A DNA stretch of 64,000 bases, taken from NCBI GenBank assembly GCA_015709695.1, contig CP054183.1, positions 868,001-932,000 of the forward strand. The letters are read 5' to 3'. The stretch comes from Gammaproteobacteria bacterium. GTDB taxonomy: Bacteria; Pseudomonadota; Gammaproteobacteria; Steroidobacterales; GCA-2729495. The notes beneath the pieces are model-generated. The model was given only the letters and a program-made list of their open reading frames with translations, searched no databases and had not been told where the DNA came from. A program made the position numbers and the translations under genes. Every line of letters begins with the position of its first letter. Position 1 is the first letter of the stretch. Below, piece after piece: positions 10,220-19,470 of the stretch.

Positions 10220-10246
10220 GAACTTTCCATACGGACCGCAGTCTAT
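10220..10246 (+). promoter_or_regulatory. Predicted sigma-E promoter of rpoE
   Basis: GAACTT (10220-10225) and TCTAT (10242-10246) are separated by 16 bp, close to the sigma-E consensus (GGAACTT, 16 bp, TCTGA). Transcription would start near 10252, giving a leader of about 38 nt before rpoE. This fits the known autoregulation of rpoE. Confidence 0.7.
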
Positions 10247-10289
10247 CGCGCTGATGCGGGTCCGTGCCGCTTTACGGTATCGGGGCCGC

Positions 10290-10874
10290 ATGGCAGAGCA
10301 AACCAGCGATCAGCTGCTTGTGCAGAACGTCCAGCAGGGCGATCGGCGCTCATTTGACGTATTGGTGCTCCGTTACCAGCAACGCATCGTGAAGCTGATC
10401 ATGCGTTACGTGCACGACCCGGCCGAGGCACAGGATGTGGCCCAGGAAGCGTTCATCAAGGCGTACCGGGCACTGCCATCGTTCCGCGGCGAGAGCGCCT
10501 TCTACACCTGGCTGTACCGGATCGCCATCAACACGGCGAAGAACCACCTGGTATCCCTGCAGCGCCGGCCGGTGGACTACAGCCTGGACCTGCAGGACCC
10601 GGAAAATTATGAAGCTAATGCCCGCCTGCGCGACGAGGATTCCCCGGAGGGAATCGCCATGCAGGAGGAGCTGCGCCAGGCCGTGGAGCGCACGATTTCC
10701 GCATTGCCAGAGGAACTGCGCACCGCCATCATGTTGCGCGAAATCGATGGCCTGAGCTACGAGGAGATCGCCACGGCCATGGAGTGCCCCGTGGGTACCG
10801 TGCGATCGCGCATCTTCCGGGCGCGCGAGGCGATCGACCAGAGCATCGCGACGCTGGGCGGCAAACCACAATAG
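10290..10874 (+). CDS. rpoE: RNA polymerase sigma factor RpoE (sigma-E / AlgU)
   Basis: ECF sigma factor of the envelope stress response, 194 aa. Region 2 includes DPAEAQDVAQEAFIKAYRAL, and region 4 has LSYEEIATAMECPVGTVRSR, the -35-recognising helix-turn-helix. The start ATG 10290 gives the family N-terminus (MAEQTSDQLLVQNVQQGD). The anti-sigma gene rseA follows 21 nt later. In known systems, proteolysis of RseA in the inner membrane releases the sigma factor. Confidence 0.97.
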   Translation: MAEQTSDQLLVQNVQQGDRRSFDVLVLRYQQRIVKLIMRYVHDPAEAQDVAQEAFIKAYRALPSFRGESAFYTWLYRIAINTAKNHLVSLQRRPVDYSLDLQDPENYEANARLRDEDSPEGIAMQEELRQAVERTISALPEELRTAIMLREIDGLSYEEIATAMECPVGTVRSRIFRAREAIDQSIATLGGKPQ

Positions 10875-10895
10875 CAACAGGACCATGGCCGACGC

Positions 10896-11498
10896 ATGAG
10901 CAAGATTCTCGACGAGCAGCTGTCCGCATTCCTCGACGGCGAGCTCCCACCCGAGGAGGTCGACCTGCTGCTCGCGCGGCTCGATCGCGATCCGGCCCGG
11001 CGGGCCACCCTTGGCCGCTACGCCATGATCGGCGAGTGCATTCGCACGGGCGCGGCGGCACCCGCTGCGCTGGATGTCGCCGACCGCGTGCGCTCCGCGC
11101 TGGCCGCGGAAGGCGGGCCGGCCCCGGCACCCGCGGCCGCCAGGGGAACGGCACTGGGCTGGGTCGGCGGTGCCCTGGCTGCCTCGCTGGCGGCGGCAGC
11201 TCTGCTGCTGACGGCACCGGGCATCTGGCAGGACACCACCCAGCTGAGGCCTGACCAGCCCGGCGCGCTGGCCATGGCGGCACGGGACAGCACCGGGCCC
11301 GAACCGCTGGCCGACGTCAATGCCATTGCCAGCCACCGGCTCGGACCGCGCGCAGCGGCCCGCCTCACCGGCTACCTGATGGCGCATGGTGAATACGCCA
11401 ACGCCATTTCCCGCAGCAACTTCGATTCGCGGCTGGTTTCGGCCCGCGCCGAGCGCGCCTCCTGGCGGCAGGCGGAGGATCCGGCCGATGCCCGCTAG
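10896..11498 (+). CDS. rseA: Anti-sigma-E factor RseA
   Basis: Single-pass inner membrane protein, 200 aa. The N-terminal domain (LDEQLSAFLDGELPPEE, then a helix ending RYAMIGECIR) binds sigma-E. A hydrophobic segment at about residues 86-108 spans the membrane, and the C-terminal part is periplasmic. The stop lies inside the start of rseB (11-nt overlap), so the two are coupled. Confidence 0.93.
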   Translation: MSKILDEQLSAFLDGELPPEEVDLLLARLDRDPARRATLGRYAMIGECIRTGAAAPAALDVADRVRSALAAEGGPAPAPAAARGTALGWVGGALAASLAAAALLLTAPGIWQDTTQLRPDQPGALAMAARDSTGPEPLADVNAIASHRLGPRAAARLTGYLMAHGEYANAISRSNFDSRLVSARAERASWRQAEDPADAR

Positions 11499-12510
11499 CT
11501 GCCGGCGACGGTGGCAGCCATTGCAGGTCGCGCCCGGGCTGGTGCTCGTGCTGGCAGGCCTGCCGCAAGCGCTTCCGGCGGCAGAGGCGCCACGCGCCAT
11601 GCTCGAGCGCATGGCCAATGCGGTCGAATACCTGAACTACGAAGGCACGCTGGTGCACCTGCATGGCGGCGACAGCAGCGTGCTGCACATCACGCACCAG
11701 GTGCAGGACGGGCAGGTCACCGAGAAGATCACCTGTGAAGACGCGGGCCGGCAGCTCATCCGCAACAAGGATGAAGTGACCGGCATCTTTCCGGACCAGC
11801 ATGCGGTGCTGGTGGAGCCGCGGGACGGGCGCGCAGAGCCCAGCAGCCCGCTGCGCGGCCGGCTGCCCGGCGCCGCCAGCATCGACGACTCGCTGTACCT
11901 GCTGTCGATGGCCCCGCCGGAACGTATCGCCGGCCGTGACACACGGGGCATCGTCATTCGACCGCGGGATGGCTTCCGCTACGGCTACCGGATATGGCTG
12001 GACCGCGCCACCTACATGCCGCTGAAGACGCAGCTGGTCGACGAGCAGGACCGCGTCCTGGAGCAGCTGCTGTTCACGCAGATCGTGCTGCCGGAGCGGA
12101 TCCCGGCCTCGGCCGTGAAGCCCACGGTGGCAACCGGCGCCTATGCGGTGCGGCGTGCCGCAAAGGCGGCCACCGGACCCGCGGCTGACCAGGCCGGGGC
12201 ACAATGGACAGTGATGGCGCTGCCGCCGGGATTCCGGCTGACGGTGCGCAAGGCGCAGCCGGCGCCCGACGCGTTGAACGGCCTGCGCCACATCGTGTAT
12301 TCGGACGGCCTGGCCACGGTGTCCCTGTTCGTCGAACCGGCGGTGGCGGCCTCCGAGCAGGCCGAGGGCCTGTCGCAGATCGGCGCGGCCAACGCCTATA
12401 CCACCAGCATCGATGGCTACATGGTCACGGCGATCGGCGAAGTGCCGGCCCGTACCGTGGAGATGTTTGCCGGGTCGGCCCGCTCCCTCGACCGCAAGCA
12501 GGCGCCGTGA
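11488..12510 (+). CDS. rseB: Periplasmic sigma-E regulator RseB/MucB
   Basis: Binds the periplasmic part of RseA and shields it from DegS; it is displaced when lipoproteins or lipopolysaccharide intermediates accumulate. 340 aa, starting with a signal peptide (hydrophobic core about residues 15-30, cleavage after ALPA). A lipoprotein-carrier-like N-terminal domain (MANAVEYLNYEGTLVH) and a smaller C-terminal domain match MucB. The ATG at 11488 fits the signal peptide; the frame is open further upstream only within rseA. Confidence 0.93.
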   Translation: MPASCRRRWQPLQVAPGLVLVLAGLPQALPAAEAPRAMLERMANAVEYLNYEGTLVHLHGGDSSVLHITHQVQDGQVTEKITCEDAGRQLIRNKDEVTGIFPDQHAVLVEPRDGRAEPSSPLRGRLPGAASIDDSLYLLSMAPPERIAGRDTRGIVIRPRDGFRYGYRIWLDRATYMPLKTQLVDEQDRVLEQLLFTQIVLPERIPASAVKPTVATGAYAVRRAAKAATGPAADQAGAQWTVMALPPGFRLTVRKAQPAPDALNGLRHIVYSDGLATVSLFVEPAVAASEQAEGLSQIGAANAYTTSIDGYMVTAIGEVPARTVEMFAGSARSLDRKQAP

Positions 12511-12767
12511 CCGGGCCGACCGTCGTTTGCGAGCTGACGGTGCTCAGCCGGCCCGGTTGTCACCTGTGCGAGGAGGCGGTCGAGGCGCTGGAGCCGCGCT
12601 GCCGCGCACACGGCATCCGGCTGCACCTCGTCGACGTGGATGGCGACCAGGCGCTGCGCGAGCGCTTCGGCCTGCGCATTCCGGTCGTCATGGCAGGCAA
12701 CGTCGAGATTTCCGCCTGGCCGCTCGACGAAGCCCGGCTCGCGGCCTGGTTCGCCCGGGACGCCTGA
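12507..12767 (+). CDS. Glutaredoxin-like (DUF836) protein
   Basis: An 86-aa thioredoxin-fold protein with an N-terminal redox motif C18-H-L-C21 and the cis-proline segment RIPVV. This matches the glutaredoxin-like family PF05768. The GTG start at 12507 overlaps the rseB stop (GTGA), so it is translationally coupled to the sigma-E operon. No signal peptide is visible, so it should act in the cytosol. Its substrate is unknown. Confidence 0.85.
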   Translation: MTGPTVVCELTVLSRPGCHLCEEAVEALEPRCRAHGIRLHLVDVDGDQALRERFGLRIPVVMAGNVEISAWPLDEARLAAWFARDA

Positions 12768-12814
12768 GCCGCATCCCCGCTCCCGGGCAACAACGGCGCG
12801 ACGCCGCTTCCGGG

Positions 12815-12820
12815 TATAAT
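12815..12820 (+). promoter_or_regulatory. Possible -10 element of a lepA promoter
   Basis: A perfect TATAAT stands 31 nt upstream of the lepA ATG, in an 84-bp gap. No convincing -35 hexamer lies at the right distance, so this is tentative. Confidence 0.4.
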
Positions 12821-12851
12821 CTGCCGCCTTTTTACACGGGCCGACCGGCAC

Positions 12852-14669
12852 ATGAGCGCCAGCCTCAGCCAGATCCGCAACTTCGCCATCATCGCGCACA
12901 TCGACCACGGGAAGTCCACGCTGGCCGACCGCTTCATCGAGATGTGTGGCGGCCTGGAGGCGCGGGAGATGAGCACCCAGGTGCTCGATTCGATGGACCT
13001 CGAGCGGGAGCGGGGCATCACCATCAAGGCGCAGACCGTGGCGCTGCGCTACAAGTCAGACGACGGCACGATCTACGAGCTGAACCTCATCGACACCCCG
13101 GGGCACGTCGACTTTTCCTACGAGGTGTCACGCTCGCTCGCCGCCTGCGAGGGCGCGCTGCTGCTGGTGGATGCCGCGCAGGGCGTGGAGGCGCAGAGCG
13201 TTGCCAACTGCTATTCGGCCATCGAGGCCGGCCTCGAGGTGGTGCCGGTCATCAACAAGATCGACCTGCCCAGTGCCGATCCGCCGAAGGTCATGCGCGA
13301 GATCGAGGAGATCATCGGCATCGATACCACGGACTGCGCGCTGGTCAGCGCCAAGACCGGGCAGGGGCTGCGCGAGCTCATGGAGCTCCTCATCCGGCGG
13401 ATCCCGCCGCCGAAGGGCGACCCGGAAGCACCCCTGCAGTCGCTGATCGTCGATTCCTGGTTCGACAACTACATGGGCGTGGTGTCACTGGTGCGCGTCA
13501 TGAATGGCACCCTGCCCAGGGGCGCCAAGGTCCGCATCTGGTCGACCGGGCGCACCCATGTGGTGACCGAGGTCGGGGTCTTCACGCCCAAGGCCAGGGC
13601 CTGCGCGGCGCTCGGCGCCGGCGAGGTGGGGTATGTCATCGCCGGCATCAAGGACGTCCACGGCGCACCGGTGGGCGACACCATGACGCTGGAGTCGCGC
13701 CTGTGCGCGGAGCCGTTGCCCGGCTTCCGGCAGATCAAGCCGCGGGTGTTCGCCGGGCTGTTCCCCACCAGTGCGGACGATTTCGAGGGTCTGCGCGACG
13801 CCCTGGAGAAGCTCAAGCTCAACGACGCCGCCCTGCGCTTCGAGGTGGAGTCCTCGGCGGCGCTCGGCTTCGGGTTCCGCTGCGGTTTCCTCGGCCTGCT
13901 GCACATGGAGATCGTGCAGGAGCGCCTCGAGCGCGAGTACGGGCTCAGCCTGATCTCCACGGCGCCCACCGTGGTGTTCGAGATCGTCACCACGGGTGGC
14001 GAGACCCGCATGATCGACAACCCGGCCTCGTTGCCACCGCCCAACGAGATCGCCGAGGTGCGCGAGCCTTACATCACCGCCAGTATCCTCGTGCCCAACG
14101 AGTTCGTCGGGCCGGTGATGCAGCTGTGCGTCGGCAAGCGCGGCGTGCAGAAGCGCATCGAGTACCTCGCCAACCAGGTTGCCATGGAGTACGAGATTCC
14201 CATGGCGGAGGTGGTGTTCGACTTCTTCGACCGCCTGAAGTCCATCAGCCGCGGCTATGCCTCCTTCGACTACCAGTTCTCACGCTTCGTCCCCGGTGAT
14301 CTCGTGCGCCTCGACATCCTGATCAACAAGGAGAAGGTCGACGCCCTGTCGCTCATCGTGCACCGCGAGTCGGCGCAGCGGCGGGGCCGGGAGATCGTCG
14401 AGCGCCTGCAGCAGGTCATCCCGCGACAGATGTTCGAGGTGGCGCTGCAGGCAGCGATCGGCTCGCAGATCATCGCGCGCGCCACGGTGAAGGCCATGCG
14501 CAAGAACGTGCTGGCGAAGTGCTATGGCGGCGATGTCTCGCGCAAGCGCAAGCTGCTGGAGAAGCAGAAGGCGGGCAAGAAGCGCATGAAACAGTTCGGC
14601 GCCGTGGAGATCCCGCAGGAGGCCTTCCTGGCGATCCTCGATTCCGGACAGGGCGGCACGGATTCGTGA
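12852..14669 (+). CDS. lepA: Elongation factor 4 (LepA)
   Basis: Ribosome-bound translational GTPase that can back-translocate the ribosome and assists 30S biogenesis. 605 aa, close to the 599 of E. coli. GTPase motifs: P-loop AHIDHGKST (G1), DTPGHVDF (G3) and NKIDLP (G4). The LepA-specific C-terminal domain includes [18 protein letters not shown]. lepB follows 54 nt later, the conserved order. Confidence 0.97.
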   Translation: MSASLSQIRNFAIIAHIDHGKSTLADRFIEMCGGLEAREMSTQVLDSMDLERERGITIKAQTVALRYKSDDGTIYELNLIDTPGHVDFSYEVSRSLAACEGALLLVDAAQGVEAQSVANCYSAIEAGLEVVPVINKIDLPSADPPKVMREIEEIIGIDTTDCALVSAKTGQGLRELMELLIRRIPPPKGDPEAPLQSLIVDSWFDNYMGVVSLVRVMNGTLPRGAKVRIWSTGRTHVVTEVGVFTPKARACAALGAGEVGYVIAGIKDVHGAPVGDTMTLESRLCAEPLPGFRQIKPRVFAGLFPTSADDFEGLRDALEKLKLNDAALRFEVESSAALGFGFRCGFLGLLHMEIVQERLEREYGLSLISTAPTVVFEIVTTGGETRMIDNPASLPPPNEIAEVREPYITASILVPNEFVGPVMQLCVGKRGVQKRIEYLANQVAMEYEIPMAEVVFDFFDRLKSISRGYASFDYQFSRFVPGDLVRLDILINKEKVDALSLIVHRESAQRRGREIVERLQQVIPRQMFEVALQAAIGSQIIARATVKAMRKNVLAKCYGGDVSRKRKLLEKQKAGKKRMKQFGAVEIPQEAFLAILDSGQGGTDS

Positions 14670-14723
14670 TGACCGGCCGTGATACAGTCCGCCGGGCTTT
14701 CCCCGGCTGCTGGTGAGGATGGC

Positions 14724-15476
14724 ATGGATTTCTCGCTGATACTGGTTCTGGCGACCCTGGCCTCGGGCCTGATCTGGGGCGGCTACCAGGTGAGCCGGGC
14801 CTGGTCCCGGGCGACGCCCGGCGCCGAGCCCGTGCTGGTGGAGTACGCGCGCTCGTTCTTCCCGGTGCTGCTGCTGGTGCTGCTGGTTCGCTCGTTTCTC
14901 TTCGAACCGTTCCGCATCCCGTCGAGTTCCATGATGCCGACCTTGCTGATCGGCGACTTCATCTTCGTCAACAAGTACAGCTACGGGCTGCGCCTGCCGG
15001 TGCTGAACACGAAGATCGTCGATATCGGCGAGCCCGAGCGCGGCGATGTCATGGTCTTCCGCCTGCCGTCGGATCCGAGCGTCAATTACATCAAGCGTCT
15101 GGTCGGCATGCCGGGCGACACCATCCGCTACGCCGGCGACCATCTCTATATCAACGACCAGCCGGTGGAGGAATCCCTTCTCGGCGTGTACGACGGCGAG
15201 CTGCAGCCCGGCTCGATCCTGATGCAGGAGCAGCTCGGCAGCGTGCGCCACCAGATCCTGCTGATCCCCGGGGTCTCCGGCCGCGGTGATGGCACGTTCG
15301 TGGTGCCGCCGGGACACTATTTCATGATGGGCGACAACCGCGACAACAGCCAGGACAGCCGCTTCATCGGGCCGATACCCGAGGGCAACATCGTCGGGCG
15401 CGCGGTGCGGATCTGGATGAACTGGGACTTCCCGGCCATGCCCCGCTGGAGCCGGATCGGCGGGCGGGTCGAGTAG
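14724..15476 (+). CDS. lepB: Signal peptidase I
   Basis: Removes signal peptides of exported proteins at the periplasmic face of the inner membrane. 250 aa with two N-terminal hydrophobic segments (about residues 3-20 and 44-60). The catalytic serine is S69 (IPSSSMMPT) and the general-base lysine is K124 (YIKRLVG). GDNRDNSQDSR forms box E. ATG 14724 is preceded by GGTGAGGA. It is shorter than E. coli LepB (324 aa), as in many other gammaproteobacteria. Confidence 0.96.
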   Translation: MDFSLILVLATLASGLIWGGYQVSRAWSRATPGAEPVLVEYARSFFPVLLLVLLVRSFLFEPFRIPSSSMMPTLLIGDFIFVNKYSYGLRLPVLNTKIVDIGEPERGDVMVFRLPSDPSVNYIKRLVGMPGDTIRYAGDHLYINDQPVEESLLGVYDGELQPGSILMQEQLGSVRHQILLIPGVSGRGDGTFVVPPGHYFMMGDNRDNSQDSRFIGPIPEGNIVGRAVRIWMNWDFPAMPRWSRIGGRVE

Positions 15477-15563
15477 GGCGGCGCCCGCGGCCTGCGCGGG
15501 TTGTGTATCCTTTGTGCCGTGGTTCCGGTCCCGGCAGTGTCTGCGGCTAGGGAGTGACAGCGC

Positions 15564-15929
15564 ATGCGTAGCAAGCAGAAGGGTGTGACGTTCATCAGTT
15601 TCCTGATCCTGGCGGCCATGATTGGCCTGATCGGCTTCGGCGGTCTCAAGCTCACGCCGGTATACCTGGAGAACATGAAGATCAGGAAGATACTCAACGA
15701 CGTGAAGGCCGAATTCGACGGCCAGCAGACCACGGCCATGGCCATTCGCAACGCGATCGACAAGAAGCTGGACATCGAGATGGTCTACAGCCTCAAGGCC
15801 CGCGACTTCGAGATCGAGAGTTCCGATAGCGGCCTGTCCGTGGCCGCGCGCTATGAGCGTGCCGAGCCGTTCATCGCCAACATCTCCCTGCTGGCCAGCT
15901 TCGATGACGAGGTAGAGATACGCAAGTGA
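15564..15929 (+). CDS. DUF4845 small membrane protein
   Basis: 121 aa with one N-terminal hydrophobic segment (about residues 8-30), preceded by basic residues and a pilin-like KGVTFISFL start. The remainder is soluble and probably periplasmic. Proteins of this kind (DUF4845) sit between lepB and rnc in many gamma- and betaproteobacteria; their function is unknown. The stop overlaps the rnc GTG. Confidence 0.85.
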   Translation: MRSKQKGVTFISFLILAAMIGLIGFGGLKLTPVYLENMKIRKILNDVKAEFDGQQTTAMAIRNAIDKKLDIEMVYSLKARDFEIESSDSGLSVAARYERAEPFIANISLLASFDDEVEIRK

Positions 15930-16624
15930 AAGCGGCCTTGCGCTGGGCCGAGGACCGGCTCGGCCATCGCTTCGCTCGCCAGGAGCTCCTCGAACGCGCC
16001 CTGACCCACCGCAGCGCCTCGGCCGGCAACAACGAGCGGCTGGAGTTCCTGGGTGACGCGGTTCTCGGCCTGGTGATCGCCGATGCCATCTACCGGCGCC
16101 GCCCGGATGCCGGTGAAGGCTTGCTGAGCCGGATCCGCTCGCGACTGGTCCGCGGTGAAACGCTGGCGGAGATGGCCCGCGAACTCGGTCTCGGCGAGTT
16201 CGTCCGACTGGGCAGCGGCGAGACCCGTACCGGCGGCCACCAGCGATCCTCGATCCTCTCCAATACGCTGGAGGCGGTACTCGGCGCAATCTATCTCGAC
16301 AGCGGTATGGCAGCGGCCGAGGCCGTGATACTGCGGCTGTATGCCAGCCGCCTGGACGAGCTGCCCGACGAGGAGGAACTCAGGGACCCGAAGACGCGCC
16401 TTCAGGAATGGCTGCAGGCGCGAGGCCACCGCCCGCCGGCCTACGTCGTGCGCAACGTCGCCGGTGCCGCCCATGCGCAGACGTTCGAGGTGGTCTGCGA
16501 GATCGAGGCCCTGGGCGTGGCGGCCGGCGGCCATGGGGCCAGCCGGCGCATCGCCGAGCAGGACGCGGCGCAGCGCGCCCTGGAGCAGGTCCGCGCGGTC
16601 CGGCCGGATGCGGCGGCCCCATGA
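15926..16624 (+). CDS. rnc: Ribonuclease III
   Basis: Double-strand-specific endonuclease that processes rRNA precursors and regulates mRNAs. 232 aa. The catalytic signature NERLEFLGDAV covers residues 36-46, with a second acidic pair in the helix around LEAVLGAIYLDSG. A C-terminal double-stranded-RNA-binding domain ends GGHGASRRIAEQDAAQ. The GTG start at 15926 overlaps the DUF4845 stop, and the stop overlaps the era ATG, so the genes are coupled. Confidence 0.97.
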   Translation: MKAALRWAEDRLGHRFARQELLERALTHRSASAGNNERLEFLGDAVLGLVIADAIYRRRPDAGEGLLSRIRSRLVRGETLAEMARELGLGEFVRLGSGETRTGGHQRSSILSNTLEAVLGAIYLDSGMAAAEAVILRLYASRLDELPDEEELRDPKTRLQEWLQARGHRPPAYVVRNVAGAAHAQTFEVVCEIEALGVAAGGHGASRRIAEQDAAQRALEQVRAVRPDAAAP

Positions 16625-17526
16625 CCAGCGCCGGCGGCTTTCGTTCCGGCTTCGTCGCCGTGGTGGGCCGGCCGAATACCGGCAAGTCGACGCTGGTCAA
16701 TGCGCTGGTCGGCGAGAAGGTCAGCATCGTCACCGCCAGGCCGCAGACCACGCGCCACCGCATCATCGGCATCCGCAGCCGCGCCGACAGCCAGGTGGTG
16801 TTCGTCGACACCCCGGGGCTGCACGGCAATGCCCGCAAGCTCATCAACCGCACCATGAACCGTGCCGCCGCCAGTTCACTCGCCGACGCCGATGTCGTGC
16901 TTTTCGTCATCGAGGCCAGCGGCTGGTGTGCCGCGGACGAGCATGTGCTGCAGCGGCTGGCCAGGGTCGCCGCGCCGGTGATCCTGGTGGTCAACAAGGC
17001 CGACCTGCTGCGACCACGAGCGAAAATGCTGCCGCTGCTGGAGGCCGCGCAGGCGCGCCAGCTGTTCGCGGAGATCGTGCCGGTCTCGGCACTGCAGGCC
17101 GAAAACCTCGAGCGGCTGGTGGAGCTGATCCTCGCGCGGCTGCCGGCGGGGGAGCGCTTCTATCCCCAGGACATGAAGACCGATCGCGGGCGGGATTTCC
17201 GCATTGGCGAGATCCTGCGCGAGAAACTCATGGCGGCACTGGAGCGGGAGGTACCCTATGGCCTGGCCGTGGAGATCGGTGCCGTCGAGGACGGCGAACG
17301 GCTGGCCAGTATCGATGCCCTCATCTGGGTGGCGAAGGACTCGCAGCGACCCATCGTCCTCGGGCGCGGCGGTGAACGGCTCAAGGCGATTGGCCAGGCG
17401 GCGCGGCTGGATCTCGAGGCCTTCCTCGGCAAGAAGGTCTACCTGCAGACGCACGTCAAGGTGCGCCGCAACTGGGCCGATGACGCCCGCGCCCTGCGCC
17501 AGTTCGGCTACGAGGCCGAGCAGTGA
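16621..17526 (+). CDS. era: GTPase Era
   Basis: Essential 16S-rRNA-binding GTPase for 30S assembly. 301 aa. P-loop GRPNTGKST (residues 16-24), DTPGL (G3) and NKAD (G4) are followed by a C-terminal KH domain containing LGRGGERLKAIGQAAR. It overlaps rnc by 4 nt (ATGA) and recO by 4 nt. Confidence 0.97.
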   Translation: MTSAGGFRSGFVAVVGRPNTGKSTLVNALVGEKVSIVTARPQTTRHRIIGIRSRADSQVVFVDTPGLHGNARKLINRTMNRAAASSLADADVVLFVIEASGWCAADEHVLQRLARVAAPVILVVNKADLLRPRAKMLPLLEAAQARQLFAEIVPVSALQAENLERLVELILARLPAGERFYPQDMKTDRGRDFRIGEILREKLMAALEREVPYGLAVEIGAVEDGERLASIDALIWVAKDSQRPIVLGRGGERLKAIGQAARLDLEAFLGKKVYLQTHVKVRRNWADDARALRQFGYEAEQ

Positions 17527-18242
17527 GCGCCATCGAGCGCGTGCTGCTGGAACCCAGCTACGTGCTGCATGGCCGGGCCTATCGCGAGACCAGCGTGCTG
17601 CTGGAGGTGATGAGCCGCGATCATGGCCGGGTGAGCCTGGTGGCTCGCGGCGTGCGCCGGCCGCGAAGCCGGCTGCGGGCGCTGCTGCAGCCGTTCCGGC
17701 CCCTGCTGCTGTCCTGGTCGGGGCGCGCCGGCGGGCTGATGACGCTGGGTGCGGCGGAGCCTGCCGCCGTGCCGCTGGACCTGGCGGGCGAGCGCCTGAT
17801 GTCGGGTTTCTACCTCAACGAGCTGCTGCTGCGCTTCCTGCACCGGGGCGATCCGCACCCGCAGGTGTTCGGTGCCTACGCGCAGGCGCTGGCCTGCCTC
17901 GGTGACGGGGCGGCTGCCGGACCGGTGCTGCGCGGCTTCGAGATGCAGCTGCTGGCGGAGGCGGGTTATGGCCTGAACCTCGACCACGATGCGCAGTCCG
18001 GCCTGCCGCTGGATCCGGACGGGCGCTACCGTTACGTGGTCGAGCGCGGCCCGGTGGTCGCCGATGATGCCGACGACGACACCACCTTCCGCGGCACCGA
18101 GCTGCTCGCCATCGGCCGCGGCGAGTTCGATGGCGCCGATGCCGTGGCCAGCGCCCGGCGCCTGCTCCGCGCCGTGCTCGATCATCACCTGGGCGGGCAG
18201 CCGCTGCAGACACGCCGGGTGGTCAGGGCCATGCGTCGCTGA
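17523..18242 (+). CDS. recO: DNA repair protein RecO
   Basis: RecFOR mediator that loads RecA on SSB-coated gaps. 239 aa with the N-terminal OB-fold (YVLHGRAYRETSVLLEV, then SLVARGVRRPRS) and a helical C-terminal domain ending HLGGQPLQTRRV. No zinc-binding cysteine cluster is seen, as in E. coli RecO. The GTG start at 17523 overlaps the era stop. Confidence 0.94.
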   Translation: MSAIERVLLEPSYVLHGRAYRETSVLLEVMSRDHGRVSLVARGVRRPRSRLRALLQPFRPLLLSWSGRAGGLMTLGAAEPAAVPLDLAGERLMSGFYLNELLLRFLHRGDPHPQVFGAYAQALACLGDGAAAGPVLRGFEMQLLAEAGYGLNLDHDAQSGLPLDPDGRYRYVVERGPVVADDADDDTTFRGTELLAIGRGEFDGADAVASARRLLRAVLDHHLGGQPLQTRRVVRAMRR

Positions 18243-18340
18243 GCAGCGGCGCGTTGCGCCATGCGCAGGGCCGGTGAGATCATGCGCCACCCGGCCGGCA
18301 CAGGCCCGGACCGGGCAGCCACCTGGGATTCCCGCGAGAC

Positions 18341-19075
18341 ATGAGCAGCATTCTCCTCGGCGTCAACGTCGACCACGTCGCCACCCTGCGCCAGGCCCGT
18401 GGCAGCCGTTTCCCCGATCCGGTCATGGCGGCCTGGGTCGCCGAGCAGTCCGGCGCCGACAGCATCACCGTGCACCTGCGCGAGGACCGCCGCCACATCC
18501 AGGAGCGCGACATCGAGGTGCTCTCGCGGACCCTGCAGACCCGCATGAACCTCGAGATGGCGCTGGCGGAGCCGGTGCTGCGCCTGGCCGAGACTCTGCG
18601 GCCGGCGGATTGCTGCCTGGTGCCGGAGCGCCGCCAGGAACTGACCACCGAGGGCGGCCTCGACGTGGCCGCCGACCTGGGCCGCGTGCGCGAGGCGGCC
18701 GCCAGGCTGGCCGCGGCCGGGATCCGCGTGGCGCCCTTCATCGACCCGGATCCTGTCCAGGTCGATGCCTGCGCCGCGGCCGGGGTGCGCACCATCGAAT
18801 TGCACACCGGGCGCTATGCCGAAGCCCCCGACGCCGCCGGCCAGGCCCGCGAACTGGAACGCCTGCGGCAGGCGGCCCGGCATGCGGCCCGCCTCGGCTT
18901 CGAGGTGCATGCCGGCCACGGCCTGCATTACCACAACGTGCAGCCGGTGGCGGCGCTCGCGGAGATCTCCGAGCTCAACATCGGCCATGCCATCGTCGCC
19001 CGCGCGGTGTTCGACGGCCTGGCCGCGGCCGTGGCCGAAATGAAGCGGCTGATGGTCAGCGCCCGGCCGGCATGA
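18341..19075 (+). CDS. pdxJ: Pyridoxine 5'-phosphate synthase
   Basis: Condenses 1-deoxyxylulose 5-phosphate with 3-amino-2-oxopropyl phosphate in vitamin B6 synthesis. 244 aa TIM barrel. Signatures: [15 protein letters not shown] at the N-terminus, [25 protein letters not shown], and GHGLHYHN near the C-terminus. A gap of 98 nt after recO holds no gene. acpS overlaps its stop. Confidence 0.97.
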   Translation: MSSILLGVNVDHVATLRQARGSRFPDPVMAAWVAEQSGADSITVHLREDRRHIQERDIEVLSRTLQTRMNLEMALAEPVLRLAETLRPADCCLVPERRQELTTEGGLDVAADLGRVREAAARLAAAGIRVAPFIDPDPVQVDACAAAGVRTIELHTGRYAEAPDAAGQARELERLRQAARHAARLGFEVHAGHGLHYHNVQPVAALAEISELNIGHAIVARAVFDGLAAAVAEMKRLMVSARPA

Positions 19076-19470
19076 TCCACGGCATCGGCACGGACATCCT
19101 GCGGACGGAGCGGATCGCGGCGGCATTCGCCCGCTTCGGCGACCGTTTCGCGCAACGGCTGCTCATGCCCGAGGAACTCGCGCAGTTCAGGCGCACGCGC
19201 CAGCCGGAGCGTTTCCTCGCCATGCGCTTCGCCGCCAAGGAGGCCATCGTCAAGGCCATGGGCACCGGCTTCGCCCATGGCATGTGGCTGCGCGATGCGG
19301 GGGTGGCAGCCGATGCGCGCGGGCGGCCGGAGATCATCTATTCGCCCCGGGGCCGCCGTCGTTGCGACGAACTCGGGATCGGCGCGGGCCACCTGACGCT
19401 TTCCGACGAGGCGGGGCTGGTGGTGGCCGTGGCCGTGCTGATGCGCAGGGAACAGGGCGGGCGGCCATGA
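19072..19470 (+). CDS. acpS: Holo-[acyl-carrier-protein] synthase
   Basis: Transfers 4'-phosphopantetheine from CoA to acyl carrier protein. 132 aa, with the paired signatures GIGTDIL (Mg2+ ligand aspartate) and [15 protein letters not shown] (Mg2+ ligand glutamate). ATG 19072 overlaps the pdxJ stop, and the exonuclease ATG overlaps this stop; both are 4-nt overlaps. Confidence 0.96.
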   Translation: MIHGIGTDILRTERIAAAFARFGDRFAQRLLMPEELAQFRRTRQPERFLAMRFAAKEAIVKAMGTGFAHGMWLRDAGVAADARGRPEIIYSPRGRRRCDELGIGAGHLTLSDEAGLVVAVAVLMRREQGGRP

